Source of the DNA: Sphingomonas sanxanigenens
GTDB lineage: Bacteria; Pseudomonadota; Alphaproteobacteria; Sphingomonadales; Sphingomonadaceae
Direction of reading: 5' to 3'
Assembly: GCA_003240855.1 (NCBI GenBank)
Contig: QFNN01000023.1
Coordinates: 1-31,546, forward strand
DNA length: 31,546 nucleotides
The notes below the pieces were generated by a model. The model made no database searches, was not told the origin of the DNA, and saw nothing but the letters and a program-made list of their open reading frames with translations. Each line of letters begins with the position of its first letter. The stretch's first letter is position 1. This document shows, one piece after another, positions 16,959-24,752 of this stretch. The translations under genes were made by a program, and so were the position numbers.

Positions 16959-18585
16959 AGATCGCCTCCTTGAACGGCTCCATGCCGACGCGGCGATAGG
17001 TGTCGACGAAGCGCTCGCCATTCTCGCGCAGCGCCTTGTAGCGATCGGTGACGCGCTCGATCGCGTCGACCACGCCGTCCTCGTCGAAGCCCGGCCCGGT
17101 GATCTTGCCCAGGCTCACATCCTCCGCGCCCGATCCGCCGAGCAGAAGCTGGTAATTCTCCGTGCCTTTGCGGTCGACGCCGAGAATGCCGATATGCCCG
17201 GCATGGTGGTGGCCGCAGGCGTTAATGCAGCCGCTGATTTTCAGCTTCAGCTCGCCCAGATCGCGCTGGCGGTCGGGATCGGCGAAGCGCGCGGCGATCT
17301 TCTGCGCGACCGGGATCGACCGCGCATTGGCGAGGCTGCAATAATCCAGCCCCGGGCAGGCGATGATGTCGCTGATCAGGTCGAGGTTGGCCGTCGCCAG
17401 CCCCGCGCCGTCGAGCGCCCGCCACAGCGCGGGAAGGTCGCGCTTGGCGACATGCGGCAGCACGATGTTCTGCGCATGGGTGACGCGCAGCTCGTTAAAG
17501 CCATAGCGCTCCGCCAGGTCCGCCATCAGGTCGATCTGGTCGGCCGATGCGTCGCCGGGGATGCCGCCCACCGGCTTCAGGCTGATCGTCACCACTGCAT
17601 AGCCCGGCTGGCGGTGCGCCGAGACATTCTGGTCCACCCACAGCGCGAAATCGGGATCGCTGCGGTCGATCGTATCGCTCAGCCCCTGCTCGAAGGCGGG
17701 GGGCGCGAAGAAAGCCTTGATGCGCTCCAGCTCGGCCGCCGGCGGATCGAGCCCCAGCGTCTTTACATGGGCGAACTCGTCCTCGACCTGGCGGCGATAG
17801 GCGTCCGCGCCGATCTCGTGGATCAGGATCTTGATCCGCGCCTTGTAGATATTGTCGCGCCGCCCGTAGCGGTTGTAAACGCGCAGGCACGCCTCGAGAT
17901 AGCTGAGCAGATCCTCAGCGGGCACGAACGGCTTGATCTCGGGGGCGATCATCGGGGTCCGCCCCATGCCGCCGCCGACGAAGATGCGGCCGCCCAGCGC
18001 CCCTTCGGCATTGCGCACGATCTGGATGCCGATGTCGTGCAGCCGCATCGCCGCGCGGTCGGTGTCGCTTGCGATCACCGCGATCTTGAACTTGCGCGGC
18101 AGGTAGCTGAACTCGGGGTGGAAGGTCGACCATTGCCGCAGCAATTCGGCCCAGGGGCGCGGGTCGGTCACTTCGTCGGCCGCCGCGCCGGCGAACTGGT
18201 CCGAACTGATGTTGCGGATGCAGTTGCCGCTCGTCTGGATGGCGTGCATCTCGACGGTCGCCAGCTCGGCGAGAATGTCGGCCGCGTCCTCCAGCCTGAT
18301 CCAGTTATACTGGATGTTCTGCCGCGTGGTGAAATGGCCGTAGCCGCGATCATATTTGCGCGCGATATGCGCCAGCATCCGCATCTGCCGCCCGTCGAGC
18401 GTGCCGTAGGGCACGGCGACGCGCAGCATATAGGCGTGCAACTGCAGATAGAGGCCGTTCATCAGCCTGAGCGGCTTGAACTGGTCCTCGGTCAGCTCGC
18501 CCGCGATGCGCCGGCGCGCCTGATCGCGGAACTCCTCGACGCGCGCGTCGACGATCGCCTGGTCGTAAGTGTCGTAACGGTACAT
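16951..18585 (-). CDS. Nitrite/sulfite reductase (siroheme, [4Fe-4S])
   Basis: A 544-residue member of the siroheme nitrite/sulfite reductase family; in this operon it should be the assimilatory sulfite reductase that takes sulfite to sulfide with six electrons. The cluster/siroheme cysteines are C410, C416, C453 and C457 (CPGLDYC then SGCINACGHH), the usual C-x5-C / C-x3-C layout. The family's N-terminal marks are GHFTTRQNIQYNW and QTSGNCIRNISSD. The start ATG 18585 overlaps the DUF2849 stop (TGATG), which implies coupled translation. No flavoprotein CysJ is present in the window, so the electron donor (ferredoxin or other) is unknown. Nitrite reduction cannot be excluded by sequence alone. 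Confidence 0.93.
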   Translation of the reverse strand: MYRYDTYDQAIVDARVEEFRDQARRRIAGELTEDQFKPLRLMNGLYLQLHAYMLRVAVPYGTLDGRQMRMLAHIARKYDRGYGHFTTRQNIQYNWIRLEDAADILAELATVEMHAIQTSGNCIRNISSDQFAGAAADEVTDPRPWAELLRQWSTFHPEFSYLPRKFKIAVIASDTDRAAMRLHDIGIQIVRNAEGALGGRIFVGGGMGRTPMIAPEIKPFVPAEDLLSYLEACLRVYNRYGRRDNIYKARIKILIHEIGADAYRRQVEDEFAHVKTLGLDPPAAELERIKAFFAPPAFEQGLSDTIDRSDPDFALWVDQNVSAHRQPGYAVVTISLKPVGGIPGDASADQIDLMADLAERYGFNELRVTHAQNIVLPHVAKRDLPALWRALDGAGLATANLDLISDIIACPGLDYCSLANARSIPVAQKIAARFADPDRQRDLGELKLKISGCINACGHHHAGHIGILGVDRKGTENYQLLLGGSGAEDVSLGKITGPGFDEDGVVDAIERVTDRYKALRENGERFVDTYRRVGMEPFKEAIYG

Positions 18586-18881
18586 CAGATCACCCAGTCG
18601 CCGGCCTTGGGGTCGGCGGGCTTGAGAGTCAGGTCGGGGCGCACGGTGGGGCCGAGCGCGCGGATGCGGTCCTTGATATGCGCGGGGCGGGGGCCTTCGG
18701 GCGTCGCCTCGGCGTCGATGATGTAGGGGACGTTGACCCGGCGCAGCGCCACTTCGCGCGCCAGGATCGGCTCGCCCTGATCGCCGACATCGACGGCGTC
18801 CTCGACATGCACCGACCAGTCATAGCCCGTCCACCACGTCACCGCGCCCGTCTTGAGGTCGTTTCCGGTCAGCAGCTTCAC
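18585..18881 (-). CDS. DUF2849 protein of the sulfite reductase operon
   Basis: A 98-residue protein that I place in DUF2849. The start is GTG 18881, with GGAGG 7 bases upstream and a 4-base GTGA overlap with the cobA stop; its own stop overlaps the sulfite reductase start. The N-terminal half (LTGNDLKTGAVTWWTGYDWSVHVEDA) is tryptophan-rich and the C-terminal half is basic and proline-rich (HIKDRIRALGPTVRPDLTLKPADPKAGDWVI). It has no cysteine, so it is not a ferredoxin. Function is unknown; the invariant position between siroheme synthesis and sulfite reductase points to a role with that enzyme. Confidence 0.85.
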   Translation of the reverse strand: MKLLTGNDLKTGAVTWWTGYDWSVHVEDAVDVGDQGEPILAREVALRRVNVPYIIDAEATPEGPRPAHIKDRIRALGPTVRPDLTLKPADPKAGDWVI

Positions 18882-19636
18882 GCTATCGCCTCCGCCTGCT
18901 CCGCAAAGCCCTGCAGCCTGTTGACGGCTTCGGCGCGCGCCGCGACTTCGCCGACGACGATCACCGCCGGGCTGGCCACGCCCTCGCGCGCCACCATCCC
19001 GCCCAGATCGGCGAGCAATGTGCGGATCGCGCGGAAATCGGGGCGGCCGCCCTTTTCGAGCACCGCCACCGGCATGTCAGGCGAAACGCCGTCCATCATC
19101 AGCTTGTCGGCGATCGCCCCTGCGTTGGTCACGCCCATGTAGATGACGAGGGTGCGGCCGCGCCCGGCAAGGCCGGACCAGTCCTGCTCGCTCAGCCCCT
19201 TGCACTGCCCGGCGACGAAGCTGACCGCGCTCGCCGCCTCGCGGTGGGTGAGGGGGAGCAGCGCCTGCGCAGCGCAGCCGATCGCAGCCGAAATGCCCGG
19301 CACGACCTCGACGGGCACGCCCGCCTTGCGGCAGGCGTCGACTTCCTCGCCGCCGCGCCCGAAGATGAAGGGATCGCCGCCTTTCAGCCGGACCACGCGC
19401 TTGCCCGCCAGCGCCTCGGCGACGATCAGGTCGTTGATCGCTTCCTGCTTCATCGTATGGCGGCTGCGCGCCTTGGCGCAGGATATTAGCCGGGCGTCGG
19501 TCAGCGCCAGAATGCGCCGATCGACAAGCCCGTCATGCACGACAAGATCGGCCTCGGCGATCAGCCGGGCGGCGCGAAGCGTCAACAGATCGGGATCGCC
19601 CGGGCCAGCGCCGACAAGAAAAACATGACCAGTCAT
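18878..19636 (-). CDS. cobA: Uroporphyrinogen-III C-methyltransferase (SUMT)
   Basis: A 252-residue SAM-dependent enzyme that methylates uroporphyrinogen III at C2 and C7 to give precorrin-2, precursor of siroheme and cobalamin. Typical motifs: VGAGPGDPDLLTLRA at the N-terminus, VRLKGGDPFIFGRGGEE, VVPGISAAIGCAAQ and LTHREAASAVSFVAG. It has only the methyltransferase domain; the dehydrogenase-ferrochelatase part of CysG is not fused, so a separate enzyme must finish siroheme. The start ATG 19636 gives the standard MTGHVFLVGAG; the upstream open frame to 19762 lies in the intergenic region. It is the first gene of the sulfur operon, so its product most likely supplies siroheme to the reductase encoded two genes on. 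Confidence 0.95.
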   Translation of the reverse strand: MTGHVFLVGAGPGDPDLLTLRAARLIAEADLVVHDGLVDRRILALTDARLISCAKARSRHTMKQEAINDLIVAEALAGKRVVRLKGGDPFIFGRGGEEVDACRKAGVPVEVVPGISAAIGCAAQALLPLTHREAASAVSFVAGQCKGLSEQDWSGLAGRGRTLVIYMGVTNAGAIADKLMMDGVSPDMPVAVLEKGGRPDFRAIRTLLADLGGMVAREGVASPAVIVVGEVAARAEAVNRLQGFAEQAEAIA

Positions 19637-19752
19637 GGCCGGGCAGATGATACGCCTCGCCGCAAAGCACAAAGGCGATTTGTTTGCCGGGCGGCTAGTT
19701 CTGCTTTTCTCGACCGATATGGAAGAGATATGCGAACCTTCTCTCCGCCGAA

Positions 19753-19768
19753 CGGAGAACATTCTCCG
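19753..19768. promoter_or_regulatory. Perfect palindrome upstream of cobA operon
   Basis: CGGAGAACATTCTCCG is a 16-base element with two perfect 7-base arms around CA. A further copy of the half-site, TCTCCG at 19742-19747, can pair with CGGAGA at 19753-19758. It lies about 117 bases upstream of the cobA start and touches the left arm of palindromic repeat copy 4. It could be an operator for the sulfur operon or part of the astD 3' structure; no regulator is known to me for this sequence. Confidence 0.35.
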
Positions 19769-19845
19769 TCATTGCGAGCGCAGCGAAGCAATCCAGTCCG
19801 GCGTCAAACATCGCCCTGGATTGCTTCGCTGCGCTCGCAATGACG
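19767..19845. repeat. REP-like palindrome, copy 4
   Basis: The left arm (19767-19796) and right arm (19816-19845) are each 30 bases and almost perfectly complementary, with a 19-base spacer; this is the best-preserved copy. The arms begin CGTCATTGCGAG and end GCTCGCAATGACG. It stops 2 bases before the astD stop codon on the minus strand, so in that transcript it would form a strong hairpin right behind the coding region. It lies between two genes on the same strand, unlike the other copies, which lie between convergent genes. Confidence 0.93.
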
Positions 19846-19847
19846 AT

Positions 19848-21260
19848 TTAAGCGTCGCGCAATCCGATGCCCAGCGTCGCGCGCGGCTGCTCGGCTTCGG
19901 ACGATGCGACGGGATAGGCGCAATAATCCGCAGCATAATATGCGCTCGGGCGATGATTGCCACTCAGCCCGATCCCGCCGAAAGGAGCTGCTGACGATGC
20001 GCCGTTGGTGGGCTTGTTCCAGTTGACGATGCCCGCGCGGATATTGGCCCAGAACTGGTCGTAAAGCTGCGGCGCGCCGCCGACCAGCGCCGCGCTCAGC
20101 CCGTAGCGCGTATTGTTCGCCTCGGCGATCGCGGCCTCGAAATCGGGAACGCGGACGATCTGCAGGATCGGGCCGAACATTTCCTCGTCGGGCCGGTCGG
20201 CGACGCCGGTGACGTCGATCATCGCCGGCTTGACGAAGGGCCGCCCCTCGATCGGGCGTTCGAGATGCTTGATCGGCTTGCCGCCCTTCATCATCAGGTC
20301 GAGAAAGGCTTCCGACAGATGGTCGGCGGCCTGATTGTCGATCACCGGGCCAAGGAACGGGGCGGGGTCGCTGTGCGGCTCGCCGACGATCAGGCGATCG
20401 ACAAGGCGGACGATCTCCTCGATCAGCGCTTCGTGCCTGCCGTCCTGCACGATCAGCCGGCGCGCGGCGGTGCAGCGCTGGCCGGCGGTCATGAAGGCCG
20501 ACTGGACGGCGATCACCGCTGCGGAAGCGATGTCGGGCGAATCCCAGACGACCAGCGGATTGTTGCCGCCCATTTCAAGCGCGAGCATCTTGCCCGGCGT
20601 ATCGGCGTAAAGCCGGTTGAGCGCGATCCCCGTCCGCGCCGATCCGGTGAACAGCAGCCCGTCTATCCCGTCATGCGCGGCCAGCGCCTTGCCTTCGCCG
20701 GCGCCGCCGATGACGAGGCGCACCACATCCGCCGGCACGCCTGCGGCATGATAGCAGTCGACCAGCATCGCCCCCGTCGCCGGCGTCTTTTCCGAAGGCT
20801 TGAACACCACGGCATTGCCGGCCAGCAGCGCGGGGACGATGTGCCCGTTGGGCAGGTGCGCGGGGAAATTATAGGGGCCGAGCACGCCCAGCACGCCGTG
20901 CGGCTTGTGGCGCAGCGCGTTGCGCGCGCCCATCGCGCCTTCCAGCCTGCGTTGCGCGGTGCGCTCGGCATAGGCACTCACCGATATGTCGACCTTGTTG
21001 ATGACGGCGTCGACTTCGGTGCGCGCTTCCCACAGCGGTTTGCCGGTCTCGCGCGCGATCAGGTCGGCCAGCGCTTCCTGTCGCCCGCGCACGACATTGG
21101 CGAAACGGCGCAGCGTTTCGGTGCGGTAGGACAGCGGGCGCGAGGCCCAGCCCGCCCAGGCGGCGCGCGCGGTCGCGATTTCGGCGTCGACGTCGCTGAT
21201 CGCGCCGCGCCACAATTCGGCGCCGGTCGCGGGCTCGGTCGAAATGATCTCGGTGGACAT
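19848..21260 (-). CDS. astD: Succinylglutamate-semialdehyde dehydrogenase
   Basis: A 470-residue aldehyde dehydrogenase closest in my reading to AstD, which oxidises N-succinylglutamate semialdehyde in the arginine succinyltransferase pathway. Catalytic residues are present: N131 in GPYNFPAHLPNGH, E229 in LEMGGNNPLVVWD and C263 in AGQRCTAAR. The segments FKPSEKTPATG and NWNKPTNGASSAAPFGGIGLSGNHRPSAYYAADYCAYPV (given here by parts: NKPTNGASS, GLSGNHRPSA, ADYCAYPV) are AstD-like. I start at ATG 21260; an in-frame TTG at 21272 is possible. No astA, astB or astE is visible nearby, so the pathway context is missing and the substrate is inferred from similarity only. Confidence 0.88.
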   Translation of the reverse strand: MSTEIISTEPATGAELWRGAISDVDAEIATARAAWAGWASRPLSYRTETLRRFANVVRGRQEALADLIARETGKPLWEARTEVDAVINKVDISVSAYAERTAQRRLEGAMGARNALRHKPHGVLGVLGPYNFPAHLPNGHIVPALLAGNAVVFKPSEKTPATGAMLVDCYHAAGVPADVVRLVIGGAGEGKALAAHDGIDGLLFTGSARTGIALNRLYADTPGKMLALEMGGNNPLVVWDSPDIASAAVIAVQSAFMTAGQRCTAARRLIVQDGRHEALIEEIVRLVDRLIVGEPHSDPAPFLGPVIDNQAADHLSEAFLDLMMKGGKPIKHLERPIEGRPFVKPAMIDVTGVADRPDEEMFGPILQIVRVPDFEAAIAEANNTRYGLSAALVGGAPQLYDQFWANIRAGIVNWNKPTNGASSAAPFGGIGLSGNHRPSAYYAADYCAYPVASSEAEQPRATLGIGLRDA

Positions 21261-21297
21261 CCAGTTTACCAATTTCCCTATCGCCCCGTTCCCAGCA

Positions 21298-22692
21298 TCA
21301 TTTGCCGGCCGGGGTCAATGCCTCACCCATAGCGCGAATCGCCCTGACCTTGGCGTAAAGCGGCGACCAGTCGTCCTCCTGCGCGATGCGGTCCCAGATC
21401 GCCTCGACCTCGTCGATCAGCATAGAGCAGGGCTCGCCCGACCAATAGGCGTGATCGAGCGCGCGCGCCGGCTCATAGGCTGCAATCGCGGTGCGGAAGG
21501 GCGCGAAGGCGGCCGAGGCGTAGGTTTCGCCCGCCGGCGATGGGCGCGGCGATCCGCCCGACCAGTCGAAGAAGAAGCGATCCAGCCCCGCCTGGCTGTC
21601 GATCAGCGCCTGCTCCATAGCCTGGATCAACGCGATATCCTCTTCCGCGCAGCGCTGCCTGACGCCAAGACGCCAGCAGAAACGTTCGGCCAGCGCCGCG
21701 CGGTAGGCGGCGGGAAAGGTTTCGAGCGCCGCGACCAGCGGATCGCTCTCACTGACGAGGCGGAGCGCTATGGCGAGCTGCATCACATCCCACTGGATCG
21801 CCTCGGCCTGTCGCCCGAAGGCATAGAGGCCCTGATGGTCGAAATAGGCGGCGGTAAAGCCTGGATCGAAGCTTGGCGCGAACCGCCATGGCCCATAATC
21901 GAAGCTTTCGCCGGTTATGTTGATATTGTCGCTGTTGAGCACGCCATGGACGAAGCCTGCGGCCATGTAGCTCGCCGCCAGCCGCGCCGTGCGCCGCACG
22001 ACTTGGCCGAGCAGCCGGGCCGGGGCGTCATCGCCCGGCGTCTCGCTGAAATAGGTGGCGAGCGCATAGTCGGTCAGCCGCTTCAGCGCCTCTTCGTCGC
22101 GCTCATAGGCAAGCCGCTGGAAACTGCCGATGCGGATATGGCCGTGGCTGAAGCGCACCAGCACCGCCGCGCGCGTCGGCGAAGGCTCATCGTTGCGATC
22201 GAGCTGCTCGCCCGTCTCGATCAGCGAAAAGCTGCGCGAGGTCGCGACGCCCAGCGCCTCTAGCATCTCGGTCGCGAGTATCTCGCGCACCCCGCCTTTC
22301 AGCGTCAGCCGCCCGTCGCCGAAGCGGCTATAGGGCGTCCGCCCCGATCCCTTGGTGCCGAGGTCCATCAGCCGGCCCTGCCGGTCGCGCATCTGCGCGA
22401 ACAGGAAACCGCGCCCGTCGCCGATCTCGGGATTGTAGGATCGGAACTGGTGGCCATGATATTTGAGCGCGAGCGGTTGCGCGAGATTGTCGTCGAGCGG
22501 CTCGAAACGCCCGAAATGCGCGATCCATTCGGCGTCGCTGAGTCCGTCCAGCCCCACTTCGGCGGCGGCTCGATCATTGCGGTAGCGCAGCGTGAGCGCG
22601 GGGAAGCGCGCCGGTTCGACCGGTGTCGCGATCGTCTCGCCGAGGGAAACTATTGCGGGGTCGGGGCGATATGCTTGCGGGGCGGGGGCCAT
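21298..22692 (-). CDS. selO: SelO (YdiU) family protein adenylyltransferase
   Basis: A pseudokinase-fold enzyme of the SelO/YdiU family, which transfers AMP from ATP to protein hydroxyl groups. Family marks: LKYHGHQFRSYNPEIGDGRG, DLGTKGSGRTPYSRFGDGRL, LKGGVREILATEML and GFVHGVLNSDNINITGESFDYGPW, containing the nucleotide and metal ligands. I start at ATG 22692 (MAPAPQAYRPDPAIVS), giving 464 residues; ATG 22731 would overlap the divergent hydrolase gene. The C-terminus ends MGEALTPAGK and lacks the conserved terminal cysteine (selenocysteine in animals) that forms a regulatory disulfide in E. coli SelO. It is followed by astD after 37 bases. Confidence 0.92.
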   Translation of the reverse strand: MAPAPQAYRPDPAIVSLGETIATPVEPARFPALTLRYRNDRAAAEVGLDGLSDAEWIAHFGRFEPLDDNLAQPLALKYHGHQFRSYNPEIGDGRGFLFAQMRDRQGRLMDLGTKGSGRTPYSRFGDGRLTLKGGVREILATEMLEALGVATSRSFSLIETGEQLDRNDEPSPTRAAVLVRFSHGHIRIGSFQRLAYERDEEALKRLTDYALATYFSETPGDDAPARLLGQVVRRTARLAASYMAAGFVHGVLNSDNINITGESFDYGPWRFAPSFDPGFTAAYFDHQGLYAFGRQAEAIQWDVMQLAIALRLVSESDPLVAALETFPAAYRAALAERFCWRLGVRQRCAEEDIALIQAMEQALIDSQAGLDRFFFDWSGGSPRPSPAGETYASAAFAPFRTAIAAYEPARALDHAYWSGEPCSMLIDEVEAIWDRIAQEDDWSPLYAKVRAIRAMGEALTPAGK

Positions 22693-22729
22693 GCGGTGAT
22701 ATGGGGGTGCCTTGGCAAGGGACGCAAGC

Positions 22730-23596
22730 ATGGCCGATTTCGTCGACGGTTACTGGTGGTCGAAGGACGGGCTGCGCCTGCACTATCGCGACTATCCGGG
22801 GCGCAGCGACAAGCCGCCGGTGATCTGCATGGCCGGCCTCACGCGCAACGCGCGCGACCATGAGGCGCTGGCCGATCGGATTTCCGGCGAATGGCGCGTT
22901 CTCGCGCTCGATCTGCGCGGGCGCGGCGACAGCGCCTACGCCAAGGATCCGATGAGCTACGCTCCGCTCGTCTATGTGCAGGATGTCGAGGCGCTGCTGG
23001 CGGAACTGGCGATCGACAGCTTCGTCGCGTTCGGCACCTCGCTGGGCGGACTGGTGACGATGATGCTCTCCGGCACCGCGCGCGAACGCATCGCCGGCTT
23101 CCTGCTCAACGATGTCGGTCCCGAACTCGAATCAGCCGGCCTGGCGCGGATCAGGATCAGCGTCGGGCGGGGCGGCAGCTTCCCCACCTGGCTCCACGCC
23201 GCGCGCGCGGTGGCGGAGGCCAATGCCGGCATCTATCCCCGCTACGAGCTTGAGGATTGGCTGCGCATGGCCAAGCGCCTCTACCGCGTGAACAGCGCCG
23301 GCCGCATCGTCCTCGATTATGACCAGAAAATCGCCGATCCGCTGCGCGCGCCGGGCGGAGAGGGGGCGATCGACCTGTGGCCGACGCTCGATCGCCTCGC
23401 CGACGTGCCGGGGCTGCTGCTGCGCGGCGCGCTGTCCGACGTGCTGAGCGCCGCCACGCTCGACAGGATGGCCGCGCGCCTCCCGCGCGCCGAGGCCGTA
23501 ACGATCCCCGATGTCGGCCATCCGCCGACCCTCGACGAACCTGAATCCATCGCCGCCATCGATCGCCTCCTCACCAGAATCGCGATGGAACCCTGA
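22730..23596 (+). CDS. Alpha/beta hydrolase
   Basis: A 288-residue alpha/beta-hydrolase fold enzyme without signal peptide. The catalytic triad is readable: S104 in the nucleophile elbow GTSLGG, D238 in GALSDVLS and H264 in DVGHPPTLDEP. The oxyanion region is CMAGLTRNARDHE, and LDLRGRGDSAYAKDP follows strand 4 as in many esterases, lactonases and C-C hydrolases. The substrate cannot be deduced. The start ATG 22730 has AAGGGA upstream (22717-22722) and is divergent from selO, with only 37 bases between the start codons. The GH130 gene follows after 24 bases. Confidence 0.92.
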   Translation: MADFVDGYWWSKDGLRLHYRDYPGRSDKPPVICMAGLTRNARDHEALADRISGEWRVLALDLRGRGDSAYAKDPMSYAPLVYVQDVEALLAELAIDSFVAFGTSLGGLVTMMLSGTARERIAGFLLNDVGPELESAGLARIRISVGRGGSFPTWLHAARAVAEANAGIYPRYELEDWLRMAKRLYRVNSAGRIVLDYDQKIADPLRAPGGEGAIDLWPTLDRLADVPGLLLRGALSDVLSAATLDRMAARLPRAEAVTIPDVGHPPTLDEPESIAAIDRLLTRIAMEP

Positions 23597-23620
23597 CAAG
23601 CCAGCAGGATTGATCCGGTC

Positions 23621-24742
23621 ATGCCCCGCTTTCCCGACGACCGCATCATCTTCGATCCGCGCGACGTCGATCTCGCCCGCTCGCCGCTCGCCGGGCGCAT
23701 CGACGCCGAGACCTATGTGCTCGGCGCCTTCAATCCCGGGCTGACGCGCCTGCCCGGCGGCAATCTGCTCCTCATGGTCCGCGTCGCCGAGGCGCTCCGC
23801 CATCCGATCCGCGACGACCATGTCCATGCGATCCGCTGGGACGGCGGCGACTATCGCCTCGACGCCTGGCCGCTCGAACAGGCCGACACCAGCGATCCGC
23901 GCAAGTTCATGCTTCCGGACGGCGGCTGGAAGGTCATGGCGCTCACCTCGCTTTCCTGGCTGCTTCCCGTCGAGCTCTCGCCCGACGGCCGCCATGTAGA
24001 GGCCGTCCATTATGATCGCGCGATCACGCCCGCGGCCTCATGGCAATGCTACGGGATCGAGGATGCGCGGATCAGCCGCGTCGGCGATCGCTGGCTGATG
24101 ACCGCCTGCGCCGTCAGCCCGGAACGCCATTCGACGATCCTCTACAGCTCGGCCGACGCGCGGGACTGGAAGCTCGAAGGCATCGTCCTCGATCATCAGA
24201 ACAAGGATATGCTGATCTTCGAGGGGCTGGTCGGCGGTGCCTACAAGGCGCAGACCCGCCCGCTCGGCGATCTCTACTTCGCCTATCCGCCAGGCAGCGA
24301 ATGGCGCGCCGGCCCGTCGATCAATCTGGCCAGCTCGCCCGATGCGCTCCACTGGAAGCCTGACGAGCGCCCCGGCCTCCGCCCTCGTTCGGGCACGGTC
24401 GCCACCGCGCGGATGGGCGGCGGCGCGCCGCCCGTCCTGACCGACAAGGGCTGGCTCACCCTCTGGCACGGGGTCGAGCCGAAGGGCGTCGTCGGCATCT
24501 ACCGCACTTACTGGACGCTGCTCGATCGCGACGATCCATCGATCGTCGTGACGGCGGGCGAGGGGCCGCTGCTCGAACCCGCCCCGGCTTTGACCCGGCC
24601 GATGCGCGATCTGGTCTATCTCGACGATGTCGTGTTCACGACGGGAATTGTCGATGCGGGCGATCATTTCATCGTGGCTTCTGGCGAGGCCGATCTCGCC
24701 TGCCGGATCACCCATATTCCCAAGGCGCGCTTCGGGCTCTAG
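23621..24742 (+). CDS. GH130-like glycosidase / beta-mannoside phosphorylase family protein
   Basis: A 373-residue five-bladed propeller protein of the glycoside hydrolase 130 type. GIEDARIS (145-152) contains the probable catalytic aspartate D148 (family pattern GxEDPR). GGGAPP (266-271) and TLWHGV (with H283) match the later family blocks that line the phosphate or water site. FNPGLTRLPGGNLLLMVRVAE near the N-terminus is the usual first-blade pattern. Most characterised members phosphorolyse beta-1,4 or beta-1,2 mannosides, and some are hydrolases. There is no signal peptide, so it acts in the cytoplasm. It is followed after 10 bases by a GT4 glycosyltransferase, which suggests joint work on one glycan. 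Confidence 0.82.
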   Translation: MPRFPDDRIIFDPRDVDLARSPLAGRIDAETYVLGAFNPGLTRLPGGNLLLMVRVAEALRHPIRDDHVHAIRWDGGDYRLDAWPLEQADTSDPRKFMLPDGGWKVMALTSLSWLLPVELSPDGRHVEAVHYDRAITPAASWQCYGIEDARISRVGDRWLMTACAVSPERHSTILYSSADARDWKLEGIVLDHQNKDMLIFEGLVGGAYKAQTRPLGDLYFAYPPGSEWRAGPSINLASSPDALHWKPDERPGLRPRSGTVATARMGGGAPPVLTDKGWLTLWHGVEPKGVVGIYRTYWTLLDRDDPSIVVTAGEGPLLEPAPALTRPMRDLVYLDDVVFTTGIVDAGDHFIVASGEADLACRITHIPKARFGL

Positions 24743-24752
24743 CGTCGCGCCC

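Noticed and set aside
16819..18726. 635-codon plus-strand open frame opposite the sulfite reductase
   Set aside because: Shadow of a gene with conserved siroheme cysteines on the other strand.
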